14,462 nucleotides of DNA from Cruorifilaria tuberocauda (taxonomy: Eukaryota; Nematoda; Chromadorea; Rhabditida; Onchocercidae). The notes beneath the pieces are model-generated. The model was not told where the DNA came from and searched no databases. It worked only from the letters and a program-made list of their open reading frames with translations. Numbering within the stretch: the stretch's first letter is position 1; every line of letters starts with the position of its first letter. Shown in pieces: positions 1-10,955 of this stretch. A program made the position numbers and the translations under genes. The stretch is from the NCBI GenBank assembly GCA_013365365.1, contig JABVXU010000941.1, positions 1-14,462 on the forward strand, given 5' to 3'.

Positions 1-633
1 CCATTTCATCCTACTCTTATTGTTCCAATTAAGCATCCGAACTACAGTAAGTTCAGTGAAGATTAGAATAATTTAATAGTGTAGAGGATTCAAATCCGTT
101 TTGTTTGCCGCAATTTCAGCTAATGACAATCAACTAAGATTATTTCGACATGTGGAATGTTGAAACTATCAACACATACCTTTAAAATTTCAATAAAGTT
201 GTCACTAAGCTAATCTTTCCAAACCGAAACGCAAGAATTTGTTATAACGATTTATCATAGTATTTGTAATCATATTGAAAGTACTCTTAAGCAATCCTTC
301 AATGTACTATTTAATAAAAATGTACACTGATTCGAATTAATGCGATAAACTCACAAATGTGAGAAAAATTCATGAAAGGCTTTACTGACAATAGAATTGT
401 TAATTGTAAATAATAGTACTCAGTGAATCATCAAAGCTTCGAATAATATCAATCGGATAAGTTAATATAACCAATTTCGATCCTCTAACCTATGAAAATA
501 TATATACTTATACCACGGCGCACTAGAAAAATCATACTATTAGATAAAATGTAAGAAGTATTTTGACATACCGCATTTGACAGCATAATTAGGAATTGTA
601 ATCTAGAAGATACAAGAAGATAAATCATATATT
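1..633. other. Intergenic / Aurora 3' flank
   Basis: No gene was recognised here. The Aurora 3' UTR must begin at 633 and run leftward. I see no minus-strand AATAAA in this stretch, so the polyadenylation site is not located. Plus-strand AATAAA hexamers occur at 192-197 and 313-318 and could belong to a gene entering from the left, but no coding exon supports that. A short inverted repeat, ctcac-aaat-gtgag, lies at 350-363. Confidence 0.5.
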
Positions 634-2670
<2,037 letters not shown>

Positions 2671-2690
2671 TTTACGCGTACTGAAATAAT
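2671..2690 (-). promoter_or_regulatory. Candidate spliced-leader acceptor of the Aurora gene
   Basis: The minus strand reads ATTATTTCAG just before a 10-base leader and the ATG at 2670. A strong acceptor with no coding exon upstream fits nematode trans-splicing. A cis-spliced 5' UTR intron remains possible. Confidence 0.6.
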
Positions 2691-3119
2691 ATGAAACAGG
2701 TAAAACGAGAGAGACGTCAGCGCTTCTACATATGACGTATGCATAAAGAAATTCATCTTCACGCCAGAGGACGAATACAAATCAATGAGCAACAATAAGA
2801 AATCACATAAGCAAGAAAACAAGTGCTAATAATCACATCAAAAACAATCGAATTAAGATGACAAATAACAGTAATTAACCAACGAATAACACTACCATCT
2901 CATGTGATATATATCTTTGATAAATGATTTACTATAATAATTGCATGCCATATAAGTAAACTAAAGCTTATCGCAATTATGCAAATATAAAGTATTAAAC
3001 AGAAAGATTATATTTGAAAAATATGAATGTCAGTATTAGACAGTAATATTTCATTTCCTGTAACACTCAACTCTTCACTCAAACCAATTCCCACCACTAT
3101 GCTATTCATTTAGAATAAA

Positions 3120-3299
3120 ATGATCGAATGCATCACGCAAAATTACACACCTGAACGAAAAGTAAAATTATTCAAAAATTTAAACTTAAGGAATCCCGCC
3201 ACGCGCTATGCAATTCAATATCCCGAACGATTGATTGAGAAAGCGAAAGTCAATCCGCATTCCAAGAAATCCGTTAGCAAGTTCTCTTATCAACAGTGA
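3120..3299 (+). CDS. Unrecognised 59-codon frame, possible small gene or first exon
   Basis: An ATG at 3120 opens a frame ending at TGA 3297-3299. The product is basic and begins MIECITQNYTPERKVKLF. It lies six bases after ATTCATTTAG, a possible acceptor. The sequence CA|GTGAGC at the end resembles a splice donor in phase 2, so the TGA could be skipped, but I found no convincing next exon. The same frame stays open after the TGA to about 3416. No family was recognised. It may equally be a relic or chance, because the other strand is also partly open here. Confidence 0.2.
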   Translation: MIECITQNYTPERKVKLFKNLNLRNPATRYAIQYPERLIEKAKVNPHSKKSVSKFSYQQ

Positions 3300-3758
3300 G
3301 CGGTCGACTTTCTTCCCAATGTTAAAGCTTCTTCTAGGATACTTTGCGGATTCCACGTCCCAGCAAAACAATATTTTGTTTTCTGGTTTGGATATTTGAC
3401 AAATTTCGAATTAAAGTAATTCGATGGACATCGTTCATTTGTACAACGGTTTTGCTTTATTTTATAGTAAGAAATGTAAGAATGTACAACAAAATATGAA
3501 GATGCAATTGATAACGGTAGAGAAAAAGTATCTGTACCTGAAAAAATGAAGCAAAAATATTTCACATGCAGGCAAAGATTACCATGACAAGGAATGAGCG
3601 AATGATCATGAGATTACCGGTAAACTGTTAAACATTTCTAATAAGAAAAGTAAAGCTAATGAAGATAAAAAAGTACAAGGTGAAACAACAGTGCATTATT
3701 TACATTGCAAAAGTTTTGAAATTCAATAATTGAGAGTAAAATTATCCATTTGCAAAAA

Positions 3759-3764
3759 TTTATT
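3759..3764 (-). terminator. Candidate polyadenylation signal of the XPC gene
   Basis: The minus strand reads AATAAA, about 258 bases after the XPC stop. A second AATAAA lies further on at 3456-3461. Either could be used; position alone makes the first more likely. Confidence 0.4.
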
Positions 3765-4021
3765 CTCCCAAAAGAAAAGCAGTTGAGAAGGTGATTTGAA
3801 TGAGGGAAAAGTGAGGTCTATATCGGAAGAAAATACCACGAGAAGCTTATCCTTGTCAGAAAAAAATGTAATAAAAGGTGACCTATGAAACTAGTAAGCT
3901 ATAGTAACCCAAATAAAAAATTGAGAAAACCATAAAAATAAAATTCATTTGGATTTCAAAAACTGTAATTCTTCTTCAGAATAGTACTTTGATGATATTT
4001 ATCATAAGCAAGAAGAAACAT

Positions 4022-7000
4022 TTACGATTTCGAATTAACAAAGGGCAAGACATATTCACTTGGCGGCCAAAAAAATGGTCCTGCGTCATTAGTTGTCACC
4101 ATTGTGCCCTCCTCAACTTTTGCATTTTCTAACTTTTCATCAACATGCTGCAAAACTTTTCAGATAAATAACAGATAATTTTCTTGACAAAAAGGCAAAT
4201 AAATTGCTAATATTAATGTAATGTAATATAATACAATATAATGAAAATGGATAATACGGAAACAACAAATCCTACCAATGAACGGCGATCCTTGGAAGCG
4301 AATTTAGCACGAATTTTCTTTAATATTAGCAATCCCTTCACCAAATTCTGCCAGTTTTTTACAGCTCGTTGTGTTTGCTTCTGAAAACCTGACCCTTTTC
4401 TTACTTCGAATTTTTTTAATCAAAAACGATTTTTAACAATAAAAGAAAACTTAATAATCAATGTTTAACTAACCGATTTCGCGACCATTTTCTTTTTTTC
4501 ATACTGTTTTAACCAAGCTTCTCGAAGTTCACCTTCATGCTCTTTCAAAACTACACATCCGTCGAGACTGAAACTGAGTCAAAGAACTAATGAACAAAAT
4601 AATATCACTGTTACATCAAATAATAAAATTGATAGAAATCAGTCTTTAAATATGTTTAAGTAATCAAGTGCTATTTTCAGTCAATTGGAAAGGTCTCCTA
4701 TAGTGAAACAATTTAGATTAGATACGGAGCAAAAATCAAAAATTGATTTATATCATCTATATTACTTTGAGGTTGACCGATTCTTCTGCAATAAATTTTC
4801 AAGAGACAAGTCGACATTTATTACACGAGAATGAGAATAAAACTGAAAAATAACGGAAATCCGGTAAATGAAAGCATAAGTATTAGCAATGGCTCGTATT
4901 TTATGTTTTAAACGAATTTTAGCGTTTTTAAGGCTTAAACATTTAGTAGTCCTTAAAACTTGAAATTTGATCGACAATAACTGACATGGGATGAGTGCCT
5001 CCTCTACAATGATTCCATCCTACAACCGCTGGAACACAGTCAATACCAAGTTGACGAGCTATAGCCACCAATCCATTCAGCTGCAGATGAACACAGCCAT
5101 CTGGTATCATACTGCTCTTATAAATATATAAATTGCCAAATTCATTACGAGGCACACGACCCTGCAAGCATCAGAACGGAAAAGGATAAGATTTAATTAG
5201 TTTATCTACACAAATTAAAGACTTAACTTTGGCTTCCTCGACAACTTGGCGTGTATGAAAAATGTAAAAAATATTTAAAAAAACTGTAGCATATTAAGTC
5301 GGAACCGATTAATAAACAGAACCAGTTTAAAATATTATAAATAGGAGTCATAATGCAGTATACAGAATTATCTCTTTTTTTATCATCCGTATTCACTAGT
5401 TTCTATCAAGAGACAGTAAAAGATTTGAAATTTCACATCAACAATTTTCGGAGTAACATATGGTATCGTTTGCCATCGGCCGTATAAATCAACAGTTTTC
5501 GGTCCACTATATTCTGATGAGGCACGATTACAGGATCTTTTTTCTACGACTCTGTATGGCTTTTCATTAGGCTGCAAAAAATAAAATTGAAATATAAGAA
5601 AAATGAAACTAAACAGGTTTTAAAAGAACATTCAGAAAAGGTCGCGTAATTAATTACTTTAATTGACCGAAATTGCTTCATCCAATTTATTGCACCATCA
5701 AGTTTATGAACTGAACTTCGCGGATAGATGTTGAAATCTTTGATTTTCCCTATGGGTTGTTGATCTTCAGGATATATTGTTTCATATTTAGATAGATCCT
5801 TCTCCAACACATATCTGAAAAAGAAGACTTGAGAAGTGAGTCAGTGATTTTTTTATGGCAATATCCCAGCAATGCTATACTTTTTGTCACTACACAATTG
5901 AATAAAATACTTACACATATATTAAGAATAAGAGAAGAGTTTTTATGAAATATCTATAAAACTATTCCAGGGATTATCTTATGATAGTTCATATTTCTCT
6001 AATCTTTCCCAAGATTTTTATCTGGCTATGACAAATCACTAATTTGTAATTTAAGACTGCTTCCAGGACTGGGATATCTAAAAGTGTAGATCGATATGCT
6101 GATATTCAGCTATGAAACTACCGAGCTGCTGTAATTTAGAGCCAAGTCGACCATTCTTTGTCTTTAACCACAGAAGTTGTGTACTCACAATGGATGATTT
6201 TTGTACTTTGATACTACTGCAGGTTTTGGTATGGAAAAGAGATATTGCTGGATTGCGATATCTTCGAGTTGTTCACGCATCATATTTCTAGTCCGATAAG
6301 GCTAAAATAATATTATGTTGTAAAAATTTTGTGGGAATAAAATTTAGAGACATTTGCAAAAACTAAAATGAAAGAGTTATGATGTTATATGATAAGTGAT
6401 TTAAATCAACAATAACCGCTAATGTATTATTCCACCAGTCTTGATTTACCCATAATCGTCGAACTCCTGGCGTCAGATATTTGGAAGCATAACGTGCTGT
6501 TACATCACGTATTCCATATTCTGCAAATAAAGTCTGGATTTATCTTAATTTTAGAATAAACTCAAATATCGTATAACTGCTGAGAAACTAAAATTTATCT
6601 GATAAGAAACATTAATGGACGGAAACATTAATTTTATGATCGTTACAAAACAAATGATATTATTAGGAAATATGGTAAACTGTTTAAAAAAATAATGATA
6701 CTTACCATTATCGATACAAAGTACGTAATGCATAGGGGAAGTGGTATCAGTTTCCACTGTTTCCGGTTTATTAATTGACCCGGTCCATGGATCTAAACCT
6801 AAAATATAAAAAAGGTAACTGACGCATAAATATCCAATTTCTACTCAATTAATAACTTCCTAACATGTCGTCATATTTTAAAATGCTATCTAAATCAACA
6901 GTTAGCGAAAAAAATATAATAAAAAAATATATTACATATCCAGCTACGTGAATTCTCATCCCAAAATTCCACCCAATAATCCCTTTTCAGACTCGGTTTG

Positions 7001-9554
7001 TTGACTGAAGCACTGTCATTTCCATTCTGATCTTTATCGTCAAAGAGTACAATTTTTTCAACTGTTTTTTCTAGTTTTTCTGGCCACTCCGAATAATCAT
7101 TAGCTGTAAGTTTTCTTGATCCATAGTAATTGATAAGCGATTCAATCGCTTCCAACGGCTGTTTTACTGTCTGAAACCATTTTATTTTGAAAACGGTCCT
7201 TATTACAACCAAAAAAATATTAAAAAACTTTCAAAAAGTTTTCTTTTTTTGAAATAATCATTTCAAGAAATAAATTGCTTGACCCAAATAATAAAATTGT
7301 ATTCATTTACATGCGCGTAATAATTATAAAAAAAGCACCAGTTTGAACGGCATTGGCTGACAGGATAAACAAATACGAACCATTTGTTTCAAAGCGATGA
7401 GACTCAGAAACAAGAGCTGAAATAAGTAGAGAATATAAAATAAAATCTAGTGAGTGTTGAGTACTCTTCATGTCGTTAAAAATAAAGATAAATGCATTAA
7501 TTTTTGAAATATTTTTCTTAATACTAAAAAAATATAGACAGCGGTTAGAATTTGGAATAAGGTTTGACAGCATTATATATTATATCATTTACTAAATTGT
7601 ATCCATACCAAAATTATTTGAATTTGAAAGAAAAAAGAAATAAAATTTCAACTTGTATTTCTCAAGTCTTAACATTCAAGAAATTGTTGGAATAAATATA
7701 AAGTAATAAAGAATGTTAAATCACTTGCAAATAAATCTTACAGATGCTAAATCTTTGTCCGTTTCATAGAATTTCCCAGCAATTAATTCTTCCAGCCGAT
7801 GCAACTGAAAAATGAAATCTAATTAGTAATGGTTGCTAATCACTAATAAGAATTAAAAAACTTTTGAGTTAAACTCTTTCAAACTAATTTATATCAAGTA
7901 CTGCGTGCAACATAGTCATTATGAATTGATACTGTAAAAATGGACTTCCCAATAATCAATTTTTGAAAAACGAAATAACCATTAAACTTTGAAAATAAAA
8001 CCTGAGCATGACTAAATTCGCTCTTAGCCACACAAATTTTTTCAACCGGTTGATATGATGTTTTGAACCAATGAAGAAATTTTTCTGCTGCCGCAATATC
8101 AAAATTAGAACACGTTGCCGAGACAAATTGTTTGGGTATCACGGAGAAGCACATTGACACCAAATACTGGTCACGTAGCAATGTGCGTATCCATATATGC
8201 AAATGTGCGATATAACAAAGCAAGTGCATCTAAAAAAATTTATAAATCATCTGAATGTTTTTGGCAGCTTTATTGCTAGTATTTAGGAAAGATATAATTT
8301 AGAAATGGATATTTGTGAAAAATATCTGTTATGAATTATTGGGAAATAATCTTCATGCGTTCCTTTTCTTCTCTTTTTTTATTATTTTAATAATTTTTTT
8401 ATCCAAAATATAACGAATAAAAAACCTTGTGACAATTCATTTGTCGTTCACGAAGTTTTTGATTGACGCTTTGCCTGATATAGCGTGCTCTTCGGGTTTC
8501 AACTGTTTCCAACGGTTTTACTTTCATTTTTGGCTTCTTGATTGTTACTTCAATGGATGCAGTTGGCGGTAAAGTAGTGTTACAGAAATCGAACTCATCA
8601 ACACTTTCCCACTCATCACCCGAACAACTAGAACTGTTATCATTATATACGCTGGACGTAGCCTTCTGTTCTTCACGTTTTTTATCCTTTTTATTCAACT
8701 TCTTCTTCGGTGCAGAATCTGAAAATGTTGAAAATTAACAGAGCAAAAATCATTCCATAACAGAATGTTAGTATCATCCATAATATCCTGTCTTCCGGAA
8801 TTGTATTGAAAAGAGCAAAAATAAGTGATATGGATGACTAATCCCGCTCAAAGTATGAACTATGGAAAACCGTGAAAATGTACCTTCTATCACTCTAGTT
8901 GTGTGAGGAGATGGATGTTTTTGTTTTGCTTTTTTAGTATCAATCCTATTTTCCAACTTTTCTTTTTGTTTTCTGCTCTTAACTTTCACTATTCGCTTTC
9001 TCGTAGCATCCAGTAACTGCTCATCAGAAGTGGAGACATTTCTTTTCCGTTTTCTCGTGTTCTTTCTAGGAGAAGTAGAAATATTCTTTTCTGTGATATC
9101 TAAAAAATTGTGAAGAACAGATTAAATGAAAACAGAAATTGGATTTCAAGTTTTGATTAACTTCATGATGATTTTGCTAGTATTTATCACTTTTTATTAG
9201 GCGCATATCCATTCTTTGATACAAATTTTAATTTCAATTCCATAGATTTTTATCTTTTAAATAGGGAATAAATTGAGCTCACTAAAATTCAATCTTTATT
9301 CCAGCAATAGAAAATAATTATTGCGTGATTCCGTGGATCCAATAATCATTTAAAACTTCCTTTCGATAATTTTCAATTTTCCACTAACCATTTCACTTCT
9401 TTGCAATTAATTATACATAAGCGAGCAAATTAGATAACTAACTGTAATTTGCAGTGGAGTTGCTCGTAAAATCCGTAACAGTCCATGCCTTATTCAACTC
9501 CATCGTGGTTTTTTCTTGAAGTCTACGACTGCGTCGTTCAACACCACTTGACAT
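4022..9554 (-). CDS. xpc-1: XPC/Rad4 DNA damage recognition protein, 16 exons
   Basis: XPC finds helix-distorting lesions and starts global-genome nucleotide excision repair in the nucleus, in this family with RAD23 and centrin. Exons: 9554-9443, 9099-8884, 8718-8426, 8229-8002, 7804-7742, 7416-7339, 7170-6936, 6798-6706, 6520-6417, 6301-6189, 5814-5658, 5571-5437, 5161-4986, 4567-4474, 4380-4276, 4147-4022. They join in phase to 775 residues, shorter than human XPC (940). Order: basic Ser/Lys-rich N-terminus (1-140), acidic motif DEWESVDEF (144-152), transglutaminase-like fold (about 187-475, with RDYWVEFWDENSRSWIC and RDVTARY), BHD1 (about 499-564, with YKNHPLYVLEKDLSKYETIYP), BHD2 (565-611), BHD3 (611 to about 690, with VPRNEFGN and HPILDGCVV), and a C-terminal helix NWQNLVKGLLI. 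The start is the ATG 14 bases after TTTTTTCAG. All donors are GT. Exons 5, 6 and 14 are small and were placed by similarity to human XPC. The family is certain; the first two exons are less conserved and less sure. Confidence 0.93.
4214..4243. repeat. TAATG/TAATA low-complexity run in an XPC intron
   Basis: The intron between the last two XPC exons holds an imperfect run of taatg and taata words. It is probably a decayed microsatellite and lies between the splice sites without touching them. Confidence 0.5.
4568..4985 (-). other. Longest XPC intron (418 bp), nothing else seen
   Basis: The donor is AT|GTCAGT and the acceptor AGTTTCAG. Joining them in phase 2 makes HPI-LDGCVV, matching the human BHD3 segment HPVTDGYIV. 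Reading on through the donor gives a stop 14 codons later. The intron holds a chance minus-strand frame of about 70 codons with no domain. Other XPC introns over 300 bases (5815-6188, 7417-7741, 9100-9442) also show nothing recognisable. Confidence 0.8.
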
Positions 9555-9578
9555 TTGCACAAAATTTTCTGAAAAAAG
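9555..9578 (-). promoter_or_regulatory. Candidate spliced-leader acceptor of the XPC gene
   Basis: The minus strand reads TCTTTTTTCAG, then a 14-base leader, then the ATG at 9554. No upstream coding exon was found. This matches the layout at the Aurora and aquaporin starts and fits trans-splicing. Confidence 0.6.
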
Positions 9579-9824
9579 ATATTAAGCATAAAATCTATGA
9601 ACGGATCCTTATTACGATCCCGAATTATTGCAACTGCTAGTTCTAATACACAAACACTTGGCACATCTTCAAAATTAAACCGAAAGCTTATAGCCAGATA
9701 TGCCTTATCGTACCTTCCATTGACTTTCACGATAATTATAAGGGACATCCTATTATCATATAAAAGACAAGATAGTAGATGATAATACACAATCTACTTC
9801 AAACCAACTAGTAACGAAACGCAT

Positions 9825-9908
9825 TTGAAACGTTGACCACATCCCGTTGTAGCTCAATACAGTTACAACACGTTTGATGTAAACTAGGCTAGTTATTCAA
9901 CGTTTGAA
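9825..9908. repeat. Nested inverted repeats upstream of XPC
   Basis: The words ttgaaacgttga (9825-9836) and ttcaacgtttgaa (9896-9908) face each other, and the second is itself nearly palindromic. Between them gttgta and tacaac (9846-9869) form a second pair, and acacgtttgatg repeats the core once more. They lie about 270-355 bases upstream of the XPC ATG, so they could bind a dimeric factor; this is inference. Confidence 0.45.
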
Positions 9909-10444
9909 TTTGTTCTCCTCCTACGTCTATTTCCATTTCATTTATTCCATTTTATCTCTCGCTTTGGTCATATAACAGAAATAGGAAAGAGTGATTAGAA
10001 AAAAAGAAACAAATCATAAACAAAGGGATGAAATTTATCGAGAATTGTTTTTATTTGTTGTTTATGGAAGAACTTTGGATCTTAGCACAATTGATACGTA
10101 CTGAAAGTTCGTTTATATTGAAGAAACTTCTTGAATTTGACCTCATAAGACAATTAATGAAATAAAATTCTGAATTGCTGATAAGATAACAGTTATGAGG
10201 AAATCAGGGCAAATGTACAGGAAACAATAAATGATGAACTGTTGAATCGATGGTATCGAGCTGTTTGTATGTGTTTATCCTTTATTGGACAGTATGTGAA
10301 GAAAATCATTTAATAAAAGAAATCGATAATAATCATACGTAGACATAAGAGATAAAATTGGTGGGAATCACTAGACATCTGTGAGAAATCGATGATAATA
10401 TCATTGAGGGAAGGAAGACGATAGGAAATGAGGAGAATTATTTG

Positions 10445-10465
10445 ATGTCAGCCATATGCTGACAT
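10445..10465. repeat. Perfect hairpin, 8-bp arms
   Basis: The arms atgtcagc (10445-10452) and gctgacat (10458-10465) are exact reverse complements around a 5-base centre, catat. There is no T-run or gene end beside it, so its role is unknown. Confidence 0.6.
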
Positions 10466-10787
10466 TCTTTGTGATGACAGGAAATAAACAAAGCAAACCT
10501 CAAATTCTCAATACCAACCTTTAACGATATCTTCTTAACAGTAAATTGGGAGGATATCATATATGTAATTAACGTTAAATAAAGATTAACAAGAAACAAT
10601 TTCATGAAAACATCAATCATACAAATTGTCATAATCATAATCACAATCAATCAATAATTACCCTTTATATCATAAAAAATACTTCGCTGTTTATGATTTT
10701 TTTTTGGGAATTTTTGAAATTTTCCTTTTTATTTTTATTCTACAGTATTAAATTTGGATGAAAAAGATTGTAATTATATTCATTTGA

Positions 10788-10955
10788 CGTAACGAACTGA
10801 TCAATATTGATAGGTGTCGAAGAAAAAACAGTGAAATTATTCTGAATATTCCGAAAGTCCTATATATTGATTGTCGATTGACTGATATAGCTCGATACTT
10901 ATCAGAGAAAGCTAGTGATCGGCAACGTCTACAATTATTCCCAAATATAACTTGA
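10788..10955 (+). other. Unrecognised 55-codon open frame without Met start
   Basis: The frame runs from a TGA (10785-10787) to the TGA at 10953-10955. Its second half reads like ordinary protein: NIPKVLYIDCRLTDIARY, then an acidic and basic stretch ending LQLFPNIT. It has no ATG. A weak acceptor, ATATTGATAG, lies inside it. The minus strand is also open across the same bases, so chance cannot be excluded. It may be an exon of an unseen gene, a relic, or nothing. Confidence 0.15.

Larger units (their letters stand above)
2691..4021. other. Spacer between the XPC and Aurora genes
   Basis: This 1.3 kb separates the XPC stop from the Aurora leader acceptor; both genes read leftward. It must hold the XPC 3' UTR and, unless the two genes are co-transcribed, the Aurora promoter. 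The part at about 3186-3370 is visibly less AT-rich than its surroundings and contains short frames open on both strands. No recognised domain was found in any frame. Confidence 0.5.
9579..10787. other. Intergenic, XPC upstream flank
   Basis: This AT-rich stretch lies 5' of XPC. Short frames at 9597-9782 (plus) and 10438-10650 (minus) have no recognisable domain. It holds the nested inverted repeats at 9825-9908 and the hairpin at 10445-10465. The XPC promoter should lie here if the gene has its own. Confidence 0.5.

Noticed and set aside
3297..3299. In-frame TGA read as selenocysteine
   Set aside because: No known selenoprotein family match and no selenocysteine insertion element was identified; a splice donor or chance explains it more simply.
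3186..3371. Minus-strand frame of 61 codons between XPC and Aurora
   Set aside because: No domain, no acceptor before its ATG, and it overlaps another minus frame and a plus frame that are equally open.
3290..3565. Minus-strand frame of 91 codons
   Set aside because: No recognisable domain; its composition follows AT-rich sequence for most of its length and no splice or leader site supports it.
4762..4977. Minus-strand frame of 71 codons
   Set aside because: It lies wholly inside the XPC intron at 4568-4985, whose ends join BHD3 exactly.
4943..4985. XPC ending at the TAA just after VDQISSFKDY
   Set aside because: The AT|GTCAGT donor joins to exon 4567-4474 and restores the rest of BHD3 and the C-terminal helix; reading through would lose both.
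6551..6757. Minus-strand frame of 68 codons
   Set aside because: Only its first part is XPC exon 8; the rest is intron after the GTAAGT donor at 6705.
7307..7573. Minus-strand frame reading ALVSESHRFETNG across XPC exon 6
   Set aside because: Wrong frame; the frame LLFLSLIALKQMVRICLSCQ matches human XPC and joins its neighbours in phase.
8538..8738. Plus-strand frame of 66 codons
   Set aside because: It is antisense to XPC exon 3 and has no domain.
9597..9782. Plus-strand frame of 61 codons
   Set aside because: No domain, and it lies just upstream of the XPC leader acceptor in a region with frames open by chance on both strands.
9494..9790. Minus-strand frame of 98 codons across the XPC start
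   Set aside because: It reads XPC exon 1 in a different frame and runs through the acceptor; the ATG at 9554 gives a product that splices in phase.
10438..10650. Minus-strand frame of 70 codons rich in Ile and Met
   Set aside because: Composition typical of translated AT-rich DNA; no domain or splice support.
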